The notes beneath the pieces are model-generated. The model did no database searches. It saw nothing but the letters and a program-made list of their open reading frames with translations, and had not been told where the DNA came from. Below, in pieces: positions 16,201 to 22,211 of a stretch of DNA of 22,335 nt. The stretch covers positions 1 to 22,335 of the forward strand of contig JBGAIL010000067.1 of NCBI GenBank assembly GCA_044225565.1, written 5' to 3'. Positions within the stretch are counted from its first letter, which is position 1. Each line of letters opens with the position of its first letter. This DNA is from CAVXAE01 sp044225565 (GTDB lineage: Bacteria; Pseudomonadota; Gammaproteobacteria; Steroidobacterales; Steroidobacteraceae). The translations under genes and the position numbers were made by a program.

Positions 16201-18449
16201 CAGGCGGGCTTACGCCTCATGAGGTGCTGCAAGCTGCAACGAGTCACGGCAGCAGCATCATCGGCCGCGCGAACGATGTCGGCACGCTCGAAAAGGGCAA
16301 GCTCGCGGACCTGCTGATCCTCGATCGAAACCCGCTCGAGGACATCCGCAACGCGCGCGCCCTGCGCTACGTCATCAAGAACGGAAGGATGTACGAGGCG
16401 GGCACGCTCGATGAGCTCTGGCCGCGGCAACGGAAACTTCCGCCATTGTGGCAGCAAGAGAAGCTGCCGCCTGCCGCTGCGGAGGCCGACGTCCCATCCC
16501 GGCCCGAGCGGATCGTCGAATACGAATGGCTGAACGGTGACACGCCGGCTGGCTCGCAAACCGTGACCCATCGTGCGGACGGCTCGCTCGTCTCGGACAT
16601 GCAGATCCGGTGGAACAACCGCAACTTCGAGTTGCGCAACGAGATGGCGCTCGATTCCGCAGGCTACGTGCGCGAGCTGCATCTCACCGGCACGTCCGCA
16701 TTCGGTGCGCCCGTCGATGAGAGTTTTCAGGTGGAGAGCCGGTCGGCGCGCTGGAAGACACCCACCGAAAGCGGAGAGACGGCTCTCGGGAAGCCGATGT
16801 TCTATGTCCCGGCGCGCAGTGGCGCGACGGAAACCATTGCCGCGCTGCTCAGGGTCGCTCTGGCTCAGCCCTCCAGGCGGGTTGCGCTGTTGCCGCGGGG
16901 TGAAGTCCAGGCGAGCACGCTCGCCAGCCTCACCGTGAGCAGGGCGAGCGAGTCGAAGAAGCTCACGTTGTATGCGCTCACCGGGCTCGAGTTCGCGCCG
17001 ACCTATGTGTGGCTGGATGAAACCGGAGAGCTTTTTGCCTACAGCTTCTGGGGCTTGTCGATGGCGCCCAGGGGCTGGGGGCGGCAGACGCACGAACGGT
17101 TGATGGCCGCTCAGCGTGCCGAGGAGAGGCGGCTGTACGAGGACATTGCAGCACGATCTGCGCCGAAAGTGGACGTGCCCCTGTTGATCCGCAACGTCGA
17201 CCTGGTGGACGTGGAATCCGGCGAGCTGCTGCGGAATCGGGACGTGCTCGCCGCGAACGGCGTGCTGGCCCGGATCTCCGCATCGCGCATCGAGGCGCAA
17301 GGCGCGGTCCACGTGATCGACGGTCGCGGCAGGACCTTGATCCCGGGCCTGTGGGACATGCACGCCCACACCGAATTCTATTCATATTACGGCGGATTGC
17401 TCGATATCGCCGCGGGCGTGACCACGGTGCGCGATCTCGGCAGCGATTCCGGATACCTGCTCGATGTGATGCGGCGCTACGATGCGGGATCCCTCATCGG
17501 CCCGCGCGTTCTCGCGGCTGGCCTCATCGACAAGAAAAGCCCCTACGCGGAATCGAGAGCGGTTGCGACGCTGGATGAAGCGAAGGCCCGCGTGCGCTGG
17601 TATGCCGATCACGGCTATATCCAGATCAAGCTGTACAGCTCGATCGCGCCCGAGTGGGTGGCGCCGCTCGCCGGCCTCGCGCACGAGAGAGGCCTGCGCG
17701 TCAGTGGCCACGTGCCCGCGTTCATGTCCGCCGAGCAGGCCGTGCTCGCCGGGTACGATGAGATCCAGCACATCAACATGCTGTTCCTCAATTTCCTCGC
17801 CGGATCGAAAGAGGATACGCGAACGCTGTTGCGGTTCTATTCCTATGGCGACGGGGCGGGCACTCTCGATCTCGAGTCGCCCGAGGTGCGGCGTTTCATC
17901 GATGTGCTCGCCTCGCGCCACATCGTCGTCGATCCGACGCTGGCCGTCATGGATTCCATGATCGGGCAGCGTGCGGGTGAGCCAAATCCTGTCTTTGCTG
18001 CGGTGCTCGACCGCCTGCCCGTCAGCGAGTACCGCTCCGCGCTCTCGCCAGGACTCGACATCACAGCGGAAAGGGCTCCGGCGTGGGCGCGCTCGCGGGA
18101 GAGGTCGCTGCAGCTGCTGCGCAAGCTGCACGAAGCCGGCGTCGGCATCGTCGCCGGGACGGATTCACTGCCCGGTATCGCGATGCATCGCGAGCTCGAG
18201 CTCTATGCCCAGGCAGGCATCCCGAACGCGGACATCCTGCGGATCGCGACCGTGGGCGCTGCTCAGGTGGTCGGCAGGGCTGGCGAAGCCGGTTCGCTCG
18301 CCGTCGGAAAGCGGGCCGATATGGTGCTGCTGAAGCGCGACCCGCTGCGCGACATCACCGCCCTGCGCGACGTCGAGATGGTCATCAAGGGTGATCGCCT
18401 CTACCGGCCCGCTGATCTGCTGCCTCGGGTGGGGATGAGGGCGGATTGA
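13278..18449 (+). CDS. Giant exported fusion: TolB-like propeller, two amidohydrolase domains
   Basis: This 1723-aa protein has a signal peptide (about residues 1-22, ending AVA before QTDVG). A PD40/TolB-like propeller (about 35-640) has repeated SPDG blocks such as AYSPDGRLVAFVSDESG and SWSPDGRWIVYVTWD. Amidohydrolase domain 1 (about 653-1047) has FIDTHAH (His718, His720), a VKSY lysine (Lys810), TTEG, GNEH (His858) and SHAEFEGLGYHWE (His958, His967). A linker domain (about 1048-1295) begins ERIVEYEWLNGD. Amidohydrolase domain 2 (about 1300-1715) has WDMHAH (His1362, His1364), IKLY (Lys1451), SGHVP (His1478), QHINM (His1498) and AGTDS (Asp1629), a complete binuclear metal site. Each half looks like a complete known protein type, so this seems to be a fusion of two genes. 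It starts 24 nt after the receptor and is probably co-transcribed. Likely activity is periplasmic hydrolysis of a C-N bond, for example in peptides; the substrate is unknown. Confidence 0.9.
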   Translation: MRNALICAVLCAAAPGHEAAVAQTDVGLPMAAARSLAFDTEEGTWLSVDVSPDGRAIVFDLLGDLYTVSVSGGDATRIRGGTPFDSQPAYSPDGRLVAFVSDESGAENLWVANADGTGARMVSPGETGARMASPAWSADGESLYVSKQSRRHGPSGMWRYSLRGGLGAAVFDAADLDNRNALGATASAEGRYVYFARKSTAEATLYSIPAWNIARHDLKTGRTTPLVMALTGAFRPQISPDGKRLVYGTRRDGETGLRLRDLSTGQDDWLAFPVQRDSRDAELSGDILPGYSFTPDGNALITAFGGKIRRIELSSKAITTIPFKAHVDVGVAPPAIRSEPVETGPVRARIIQGPVQSPDGRSVAFSALGHLYTADLRTGVSRRVTDSSEGEFQPSWSPDGRWIVYVTWDAVNAGHVWKASSKGGARKRLTRVASFYSDPVFSRDGATVYALSSSNFERLHLQEEVTPRRFPELVRIPGAGGEAETIFRAGVGARRPFVTREAGRVFLTTPEGVKSVLASGSADDGIDERTHVRIEGLHPWTNAGNPHPVDDARISPDGKWLLTRVVNQLYLVAVPPQSKDVAVVNLVDAPKWPTVQVSRSGADYYAWADEGRTITWAVGSTFYRQSLAGAISGDKSPAAEEVDLLVEVPRDVPRGAMVVRGATAITMNGDEVIPDADIVVIDDRIAGIGPRGAVEIPAGAHVVDAAGKFVTPGFIDTHAHWYEVRHEVLDLGNWSFLINLAFGVTSGLDVQAMDQDMFAYQDLIDAGMMIGPRAWSVGQGMFANNRLASAEAADDLLRRYREKYRTLNVKSYLIGDRRQRQWVSQAAARHGLVVTTEGASDLRLDLTHVIDGFSGNEHALPTAPLYEDVVRLFAGTRVAYTPTLLIVSDGASTTKEHFFATESPHEDARVRRFMPHFVNDTRTSPARWVRPEERMYPRVAQAAARIFRAGGRIGIGSHAEFEGLGYHWEMEALAAGGLTPHEVLQAATSHGSSIIGRANDVGTLEKGKLADLLILDRNPLEDIRNARALRYVIKNGRMYEAGTLDELWPRQRKLPPLWQQEKLPPAAAEADVPSRPERIVEYEWLNGDTPAGSQTVTHRADGSLVSDMQIRWNNRNFELRNEMALDSAGYVRELHLTGTSAFGAPVDESFQVESRSARWKTPTESGETALGKPMFYVPARSGATETIAALLRVALAQPSRRVALLPRGEVQASTLASLTVSRASESKKLTLYALTGLEFAPTYVWLDETGELFAYSFWGLSMAPRGWGRQTHERLMAAQRAEERRLYEDIAARSAPKVDVPLLIRNVDLVDVESGELLRNRDVLAANGVLARISASRIEAQGAVHVIDGRGRTLIPGLWDMHAHTEFYSYYGGLLDIAAGVTTVRDLGSDSGYLLDVMRRYDAGSLIGPRVLAAGLIDKKSPYAESRAVATLDEAKARVRWYADHGYIQIKLYSSIAPEWVAPLAGLAHERGLRVSGHVPAFMSAEQAVLAGYDEIQHINMLFLNFLAGSKEDTRTLLRFYSYGDGAGTLDLESPEVRRFIDVLASRHIVVDPTLAVMDSMIGQRAGEPNPVFAAVLDRLPVSEYRSALSPGLDITAERAPAWARSRERSLQLLRKLHEAGVGIVAGTDSLPGIAMHRELELYAQAGIPNADILRIATVGAAQVVGRAGEAGSLAVGKRADMVLLKRDPLRDITALRDVEMVIKGDRLYRPADLLPRVGMRAD

Positions 18450-18465
18450 ATCGCCCTCCGGCGGC

Positions 18466-19080
18466 TCAAAGCGGGGCCTTCCGAACCTGGGTATCGATCC
18501 GCGTCACCACCACGACCGCTTGCGCGACCACCTGCCCCGACGCATTGGTCGCCATCACATTGTTCACGAACTGGTCGTGGCCCATGAGCACGAACAGCTC
18601 CTTCAGGCTCACTGCATCCCCGACCCCTATTCCCGCGAGCGCGCCTGCCGGCAGTTGCGCGTCGCTCCTGAATCCGAAGCCCGCGAGCTCGAACAGGGTC
18701 TCGCGTCCGTGAGCGGTCCGTACCAGCTTCTGCTGCTTCGCGTCCCACTGCAGGGTCTTCTGCGAGTCGTGAAATCCGCCTTCCTTCTCGTTGGCGAGAT
18801 TCTCGTCGGGCTGGACCGTGCGCGAGCTTTCCCGCGTCACGAGGCGCCACGGGCCGGTCCGCTTCAGGGTGACGAGGCCGATCTCCTGAGCCCACTTGCC
18901 GTTGGAGTAGACCCGTGCGTTGAAGGCCCAGTCGCCTTCCAGGGTGTCGAACAACGCCCGTACGCGCTGATCGGCACCGTCCGTCGCGGGCTCGGTGTCG
19001 TGTCCCTGCGCGGCCGGGCTGGCCAGCGCCAGCAGTACGAGACAGAGACGTGAGAATCGCAAGCAGCGGTCGAGTGACAT
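18466..19080 (-). CDS. Secreted protein of unknown function, calycin/lipocalin-like pattern
   Basis: This 204-aa protein has a clear signal peptide (MSLDRCLRFSRLCLVLLALA, ending SPAAQG). The mature part contains LFDTLEGDWAFNARVYSNGK, then WRLVTRESSRTV and TLQWDAKQQKLVRTAHGRET, near the end VLMGHDQFVNNVMATNASGQ. The opening (L-x-G-x-W followed by alternating strand patterns) resembles small beta-barrel proteins such as lipocalin-like domains, but I cannot name the family. The ATG at 19080 has AGGAGG about 10 nt upstream. It is convergent with the giant hydrolase gene, only 16 nt separating the stops, and divergent from the first RRM gene. A functional link to the uptake operon is possible but not shown. 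Confidence 0.85.
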   Translation of the reverse strand: MSLDRCLRFSRLCLVLLALASPAAQGHDTEPATDGADQRVRALFDTLEGDWAFNARVYSNGKWAQEIGLVTLKRTGPWRLVTRESSRTVQPDENLANEKEGGFHDSQKTLQWDAKQQKLVRTAHGRETLFELAGFGFRSDAQLPAGALAGIGVGDAVSLKELFVLMGHDQFVNNVMATNASGQVVAQAVVVVTRIDTQVRKAPL

Positions 19081-19235
19081 TCCCGGGGCCCCTCCTGTCG
19101 GATATCGAGTAGACGAGCTGGATCGCTCATCCCTCAGGTCCGGCTCGTTCAGCCGCGGGCCGGCGCGGCGCTGCAGCCCGGGGGCGAGTGCGGGCAGTGA
19201 TCCTAGTTGATTGATTGAATTGCATATTCCGGCTC

Positions 19236-19265
19236 GGGCGCGCGGAAAGTGGAGCTTTCGCGCCC
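19236..19265 (+). promoter_or_regulatory. Interrupted inverted repeat upstream of the first RRM gene promoter
   Basis: GGGCGC (19236-19241) pairs with GCGCCC (19260-19265), and inside it GAAAG (19245-19249) pairs with CTTTC (19255-19259), with a 3-nt bulge and a 5-nt loop. It sits just before the conserved leader in a divergent intergenic region, so it cannot be the terminator of a neighbouring gene. It is not conserved upstream of the second RRM copy. Operator or chance structure. Confidence 0.35.
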
Positions 19266-19271
19266 CAATGA

Positions 19272-19425
19272 TGTTAGGGTGGCCGAGCCTCGTGAATTTC
19301 CGCCTTGTCCGCCTCTGGCCCGCGTACCCACGCACCCATTCCCGGCCACTGGACTGCCATCTCAGAAATCCCCGCGACCGGACGGCAGACCGCCTCTGCT
19401 TCTTTCTTTTGAATGGGTACTCGAA
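19272..19425 (+). promoter_or_regulatory. Conserved promoter/leader of RRM gene copy 1
   Basis: This non-coding stretch is strongly similar to 21397-21557 read on the minus strand. Shared blocks include TGTTAGGGT (TGTTAAGGT in copy 2; a possible -10 region), GAGCCTCGTG, TTTCCGCCTTGTCCGCC, and a block of about 58 nt that begins GGCCACTGGACTGCC and ends CGCCTCTGCTTC with one difference. Inside the last block CTGCCATC (19354-19361) faces GACGGCAG (19381-19388) across a 19-nt loop. In copy 2 the pairing is perfect. Such conservation outside a gene suggests an untranslated mRNA leader with a regulatory role, as known for long leaders of cold-shock genes; that role is inference. Confidence 0.65.
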
Positions 19426-19707
19426 GTGACCAAACTCTATGTCGGAAATCTCCCCTTTACCGCGACCGAAGATTCCGTGCGCGAGCTGTTCGCCCCGCAC
19501 GGCTCGGTCGACAAGGTCTCCCTGATCAACGATCGCGACACCGGCCGTCCTCGCGGCTTCGGCTTCGTCGAGATGTCCAATGCGGATGCCTCGCGCGCCA
19601 TGCAGGCATTGAACGGCGCCGACTTCCAGGGCCGCGCGCTCAAGGTCAACGAAGCGCAGGAGCGCGAGCGTTCGGGTGGCGGCGGTCGCGGACCGCGCCG
19701 CTTCTGA
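19426..19707 (+). CDS. RRM-domain RNA-binding protein, copy 1
   Basis: This 93-aa protein has a single RNA recognition motif and a short glycine/arginine-rich tail (GGGGRGPRRF). RNP2 is KLYVGNLPF near the N-terminus and RNP1 is RGFGFVEM at about residues 43-50. Small RRM proteins of this type bind single-stranded RNA in the cytoplasm and in several bacteria are induced by cold. The start is GTG at 19426, chosen because both copies keep this codon followed by TKLYVGN and because conservation changes from leader-type to codon-type here; a clear ribosome-binding site is not seen. It is about 90% identical in protein to the copy at 21115-21396 in the opposite orientation. A strong hairpin follows the gene. 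Confidence 0.93.
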   Translation: MTKLYVGNLPFTATEDSVRELFAPHGSVDKVSLINDRDTGRPRGFGFVEMSNADASRAMQALNGADFQGRALKVNEAQERERSGGGGRGPRRF

Positions 19708-19720
19708 TCCATCGTCGGCG

Positions 19721-19748
19721 GATGTCCGGGCCTGACGGCCCGGACATC
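19721..19748 (+). terminator. Strong hairpin after RRM gene copy 1
   Basis: GATGTCCGGGC (19721-19731) and GCCCGGACATC (19738-19748) form a perfect 11-bp stem with a 6-nt loop (CTGACG), 13 nt after the RRM stop. No T run follows, so termination may be incomplete or Rho-assisted, or the hairpin may protect the RRM transcript. The next gene begins 26 nt later. Confidence 0.6.
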
Positions 19749-19773
19749 CCGCTGCCGCTCGAGGGCAGTCCAT

Positions 19774-20169
19774 TTGCGTCTCGCATCACGGAAAATCGCT
19801 ACCGGGTTTCAGGGCCGTGCGGAGAAATTACGCAGGGGCCGCATCGCGGCGCCCACGCTTCGCGACCTCGCCCCGGATGCCGCTCACCTCACCGTGAGCC
19901 TGCAGTTCACCGGTGACGAAGTGCGGCCGCACGCCACGCAATCGTTCGTGCTGTATCCGGCCGCCCGTGCGTATTTCGAGTTCCCCTGTCCCTGCGGGGA
20001 CTGTGATGGCATCTACGATCTGCGGCCCGCGGCTGAATCCGCCCTGCGCAATCCCGGGCTCCAGGCCACCGGTGCTTTGGAATGCAGCGGTACTCGTGCC
20101 AGTCACCGGGTGCCGTCCCAGCCCTGCGGCGTGCAGATGAGCTACACCGTGACTGCCGGGCTCTCCTAG
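19774..20169 (+). CDS. Small cysteine-motif protein, copy 1
   Basis: This 131-aa protein belongs to a family I cannot name. A basic N-terminal part (GRAEKLRRGRIAAPTLRDLA) precedes a core, SFVLYPAARAYFEFPCPCGD, then CDGIYDL. Later come LECSG and QPCG, followed by SYTVTA. Cysteines 72, 77, 104 and 118 are shared with the second copy and could form a zinc-binding or disulphide site; Cys74 is unique to this copy. No signal peptide is seen. The start is TTG at 19774 with GAGGG 8 nt upstream; no ATG or GTG exists upstream in frame. Its stop overlaps the convergent gene's stop (CTAG, 20166-20169). It follows the RRM gene as in the other arm of the inverted duplication. Confidence 0.8.
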   Translation: MRLASRKIATGFQGRAEKLRRGRIAAPTLRDLAPDAAHLTVSLQFTGDEVRPHATQSFVLYPAARAYFEFPCPCGDCDGIYDLRPAAESALRNPGLQATGALECSGTRASHRVPSQPCGVQMSYTVTAGLS

Positions 20170-20591
20170 CGGGGGCGAGAGATCGACTTGGCTTGCACGG
20201 TGGCTTGCGTTCGCCGGAACTCGAGCGCGAACCGATCTCCTTCGAACGATGCGATGCGACCCACCAGATCCTTGCGTGCGTAATACGTCGTGCGAGTCGT
20301 CGCAGCGGCTTCGGAGCCCGCTGGACTCGCGGCCACGACAGCTACGACTACGAGAATTTCGGACTGATTCGCCACCGCTTCCACCAGGTGCGTGCGCAAA
20401 GCCGCGACGGTCTCGCCCGCCTGGCCGGACAGATCCTCTTCGTATCGTAGAACGTCCTTCTGCGCTTTCTGGAAGCCCGCGTACCAGCAGCTGATCACCA
20501 GAGACCCTTCCGGCGTCACGGCTGAACGCCCACGACGGGTGGGCTTTGCCTTGTAACTGGCGAAGGCCTCGCTGAGATTGATCTCGCTCAT
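20166..20591 (-). CDS. Unknown 141-aa protein in the centre of the inverted duplication
   Basis: The protein begins MSEINLSEAFASYKAKPTRR, continues with TPEGSLVISCWYAGFQKAQK, has a hydrophobic stretch SEILVVVAVVAASPAG, and ends DLVGRIASFEGDRFALEFRR with a basic tail. It has no signal peptide. I do not recognise the family with confidence. The ATG at 20591 has an excellent ribosome-binding site (AGGAGGG, 6 nt upstream) and overlaps the stop of the cysteine-motif gene copy 2 (ATGA), so the two are translationally coupled. It is present only once, so it is not part of the duplicated unit. Its stop overlaps that of the convergent copy 1 gene. Confidence 0.85.
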   Translation of the reverse strand: MSEINLSEAFASYKAKPTRRGRSAVTPEGSLVISCWYAGFQKAQKDVLRYEEDLSGQAGETVAALRTHLVEAVANQSEILVVVAVVAASPAGSEAAATTRTTYYARKDLVGRIASFEGDRFALEFRRTQATVQAKSISRPR

Positions 20592-21022
20592 CGTCGTCCC
20601 TCCTGTACGCAGTGCTCGGCGGTCACGGTGTAACTCAGCCGCAGGCCGCAGGGCTGGCCCGGCGCGCGATGCCGCGAGCGCACTCCGCTGCATTCGAGCG
20701 TGCCGGTGGCAGGGTGCGGGGAGTGTTGCAGAGTGGATTCGGCCGCATCGGTGAGATCGAAGATACCGTTGCAGTCCCCGAAAGGGCAGGGAAAGCCGAA
20801 GTACGCTCGGGCCGCCGGATACAGCACGAAGGACTGGTCGGCGTGCGACTGCCCTTCATCAGCGAGAAATCGCAGGCGCACGGCGACATACATCACGCTC
20901 CGGGAAACTTCCCGGAGCGGTTGTGCCGCCGCGCGCCCCCGACGCAATCGTTCCGCACGGTCCTGAAACGCCGCGGCGTCCTTCTGCGAGGCCAGTCGCA
21001 GGTTAATCGAGCGCACTGGCAC
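20588..21022 (-). CDS. Small cysteine-motif protein, copy 2
   Basis: This 144-aa paralogue of the protein at 19774-20169 is roughly 55-60% identical by eye. Shared blocks are the basic RAERLRRGR region, SFVLYPAARAYFGFPCPFGD with CNGIFDL, TLECSG, QPCG and SYTVTA. Cysteines 79, 84, 111 and 125 match the other copy, while the position of Cys74 in copy 1 is Phe81 here, so that cysteine is not essential to the fold. The C-terminus is longer (EHCVQEGRR). The start is taken as GTG at 21022; a second GTG lies two codons later, and no good ribosome-binding site is visible. It follows RRM copy 2 by 92 nt and is coupled to the 141-aa gene. Confidence 0.78.
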   Translation of the reverse strand: MPVRSINLRLASQKDAAAFQDRAERLRRGRAAAQPLREVSRSVMYVAVRLRFLADEGQSHADQSFVLYPAARAYFGFPCPFGDCNGIFDLTDAAESTLQHSPHPATGTLECSGVRSRHRAPGQPCGLRLSYTVTAEHCVQEGRR

Positions 21023-21114
21023 TCGATACCAGGCTTGGTTTCACTTCGAGCATGTCTCGATGCGGACGATGTGTTGTGAGCCGCAAGGCATGAGCACGAG
21101 GCGGCCTGCGCGGA

Positions 21115-21396
21115 TCAATACCGGCGCGGTCCGCGGCTGACGCCACCCCCACGCTCGCGGTCCTGCGCTTCGTTCACCTTCAGCGCGCGGCCCTCGAAGT
21201 CCTTGCCGTTCAACGCCTGCATGGCGCGCGAGGCATCCGCATTGGACATCTCGACGAAGCCGAAGCCGCGGGGACGGCCGGTGTCACGATCGTTGATCAG
21301 GGAGACCTTGTCGACCGAGCCGTGCGGGGCGAACAGCTCGCGCACGGAATCTTCGGTGGCGGAAAAGGGGAGGTTTCCAACGTAGAGTTTGGTCAC
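21115..21396 (-). CDS. RRM-domain RNA-binding protein, copy 2
   Basis: This 93-aa single-RRM protein has RNP2 KLYVGNLPF and RNP1 RGFGFVEM and a tail GGGVSRGPRRY. It differs from copy 1 at about nine or ten positions, mostly in the last third (for example GKDFEGR versus GADFQGR) and in the tail. The start is the GTG at 21396, as in copy 1. It lies in opposite orientation to copy 1 and carries the same conserved leader. Close retention of the RRM sequence, while the neighbouring paralogues have diverged, suggests strong selection or gene conversion. The role is binding of single-stranded RNA, likely under cold or stress conditions. Confidence 0.93.
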   Translation of the reverse strand: MTKLYVGNLPFSATEDSVRELFAPHGSVDKVSLINDRDTGRPRGFGFVEMSNADASRAMQALNGKDFEGRALKVNEAQDRERGGGVSRGPRRY

Positions 21397-21557
21397 TTCG
21401 AATACTCGTTCAAATGAGAAATAAGGGAAGCAGAGGCGGTCTGCCATCCGGTCGCGGGGATTTCTGAGATGGCAGTCCAGTGGCCGGGATGAGCGCCGGA
21501 ATGCGCAGGCCAGGGGGCGGACAAGGCGGAAATGCACGAGGCTCGGGCACCTTAACA
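21397..21557 (-). promoter_or_regulatory. Conserved promoter/leader of RRM gene copy 2
   Basis: This is the minus-strand counterpart of the leader at 19272-19425, with the same block order up to the GTG start. The hairpin is perfect here: CTGCCATC (21475-21468 on the minus strand) with GATGGCAG (21448-21441), 8 bp around a 19-nt loop. Beyond TGTTAAGGT the two upstream sequences stop resembling each other, which marks the outer limit of the conserved unit and fits a transcription start near there. Confidence 0.65.
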
Positions 21558-21584
21558 CGCGTCGTCGGCAGGTGCTGGTCTTTC

Positions 21585-21605
21585 CTGTCTCAGTGCAGGA
21601 GACAG
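21585..21605. repeat. Inverted repeat in divergent region
   Basis: CTGTCTC (21585-21591) and GAGACAG (21599-21605) form a perfect 7-bp inverted repeat around AGTGCAG. It lies between the divergent RRM copy 2 leader and the small secreted protein gene, so an operator is more likely than a terminator. Chance is not excluded. Confidence 0.35.
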
Positions 21606-21718
21606 CGCCCGATCGTCGGTATCAATCCGGCAGCTGAAGGCGCACACTGCCCGCTCCAGCGCGCCGGGTCCGGCGTCCGTGTTCTGCATCTCGACTCGCC
21701 ACGAGCAGGAGTCCTTAT

Positions 21719-21898
21719 TTGGCCATTTTGAGATTCCTCCCCGTAAGGATCACCGCGGGTGCGCTGATGTGTGTCGGCGAATCGTTCGTCGGCGGATCGG
21801 CTCTGGCACAGGGTCCCCTGGCCGGCACACTTCCCGCGCACTGGCGCTGCGGGGATGGGGCCATCCGTCGCGGCGATTCTTGCGTGATCCATGAGTGA
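21719..21898 (+). CDS. Small secreted protein with TTG start
   Basis: This 59-aa ORF starts at TTG with AGGAG 7 nt upstream. It begins with a basic-hydrophobic signal peptide (AILRFLPVRITAGALMCVGE onward, ending GGSALA before QGPLAG), which leaves a mature peptide of about 29 residues with two cysteines (WRCGDGAIRRGDSCVIHE). A single disulphide is possible. The stop overlaps the next gene's ATG by 8 nt (ATGAGTGA), so they are probably co-translated. Family and function are unknown. Confidence 0.6.
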   Translation: MAILRFLPVRITAGALMCVGESFVGGSALAQGPLAGTLPAHWRCGDGAIRRGDSCVIHE

Positions 21899-22211
21899 TG
21901 CCGTGCCGTTCACGGCCGGTGTGCCTGCGGCACCGCTTCCGAAGAATGCCCGTGTGCGGGATGACATGCTGCTGGATTATCGACAGCGATTCGCTCTCGA
22001 GCAGGCCGAGAAAGCCGCAACGAGGCAGCACGAGCTGGCTCAGCAGCGTTCGGAACTCAATCCCCCGGAGGTGCGGATCCGCCATTGGGAGAAGCTGCAC
22101 GGGTTGAGCCTTCCGCCGAACCCTGCGCATCCCATCCTTCACGTCATCGCCTCCGCAACGGGATTGACGATCCTCGAGGTGCAGGCCTGTCAGCGGCAGC
22201 GATTTTCCTGA
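21891..22211 (+). CDS. Conserved-looking 106-aa protein of unknown function
   Basis: The protein has a helical, charged middle (DYRQRFALEQAEKAATRQHE) followed by a block that reads as a conserved domain: NPPEVRIRHWEKLHGLSLPP, then HPILHVIASATGLTILEVQA. No signal peptide or membrane segment is seen. The last block has the look of a small helical DNA- or protein-binding module, but I cannot assign it. The ATG overlaps the stop of the small secreted protein gene. A possible minus-strand gene overlaps its last 22 nt. Confidence 0.72.
   Translation: MSDAVPFTAGVPAAPLPKNARVRDDMLLDYRQRFALEQAEKAATRQHELAQQRSELNPPEVRIRHWEKLHGLSLPPNPAHPILHVIASATGLTILEVQACQRQRFS

Noticed and set aside
14832..17369. 845-aa minus-strand open frame opposite the giant hydrolase
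   Set aside because: Antisense shadow; the plus strand has clear catalytic motifs throughout this interval.
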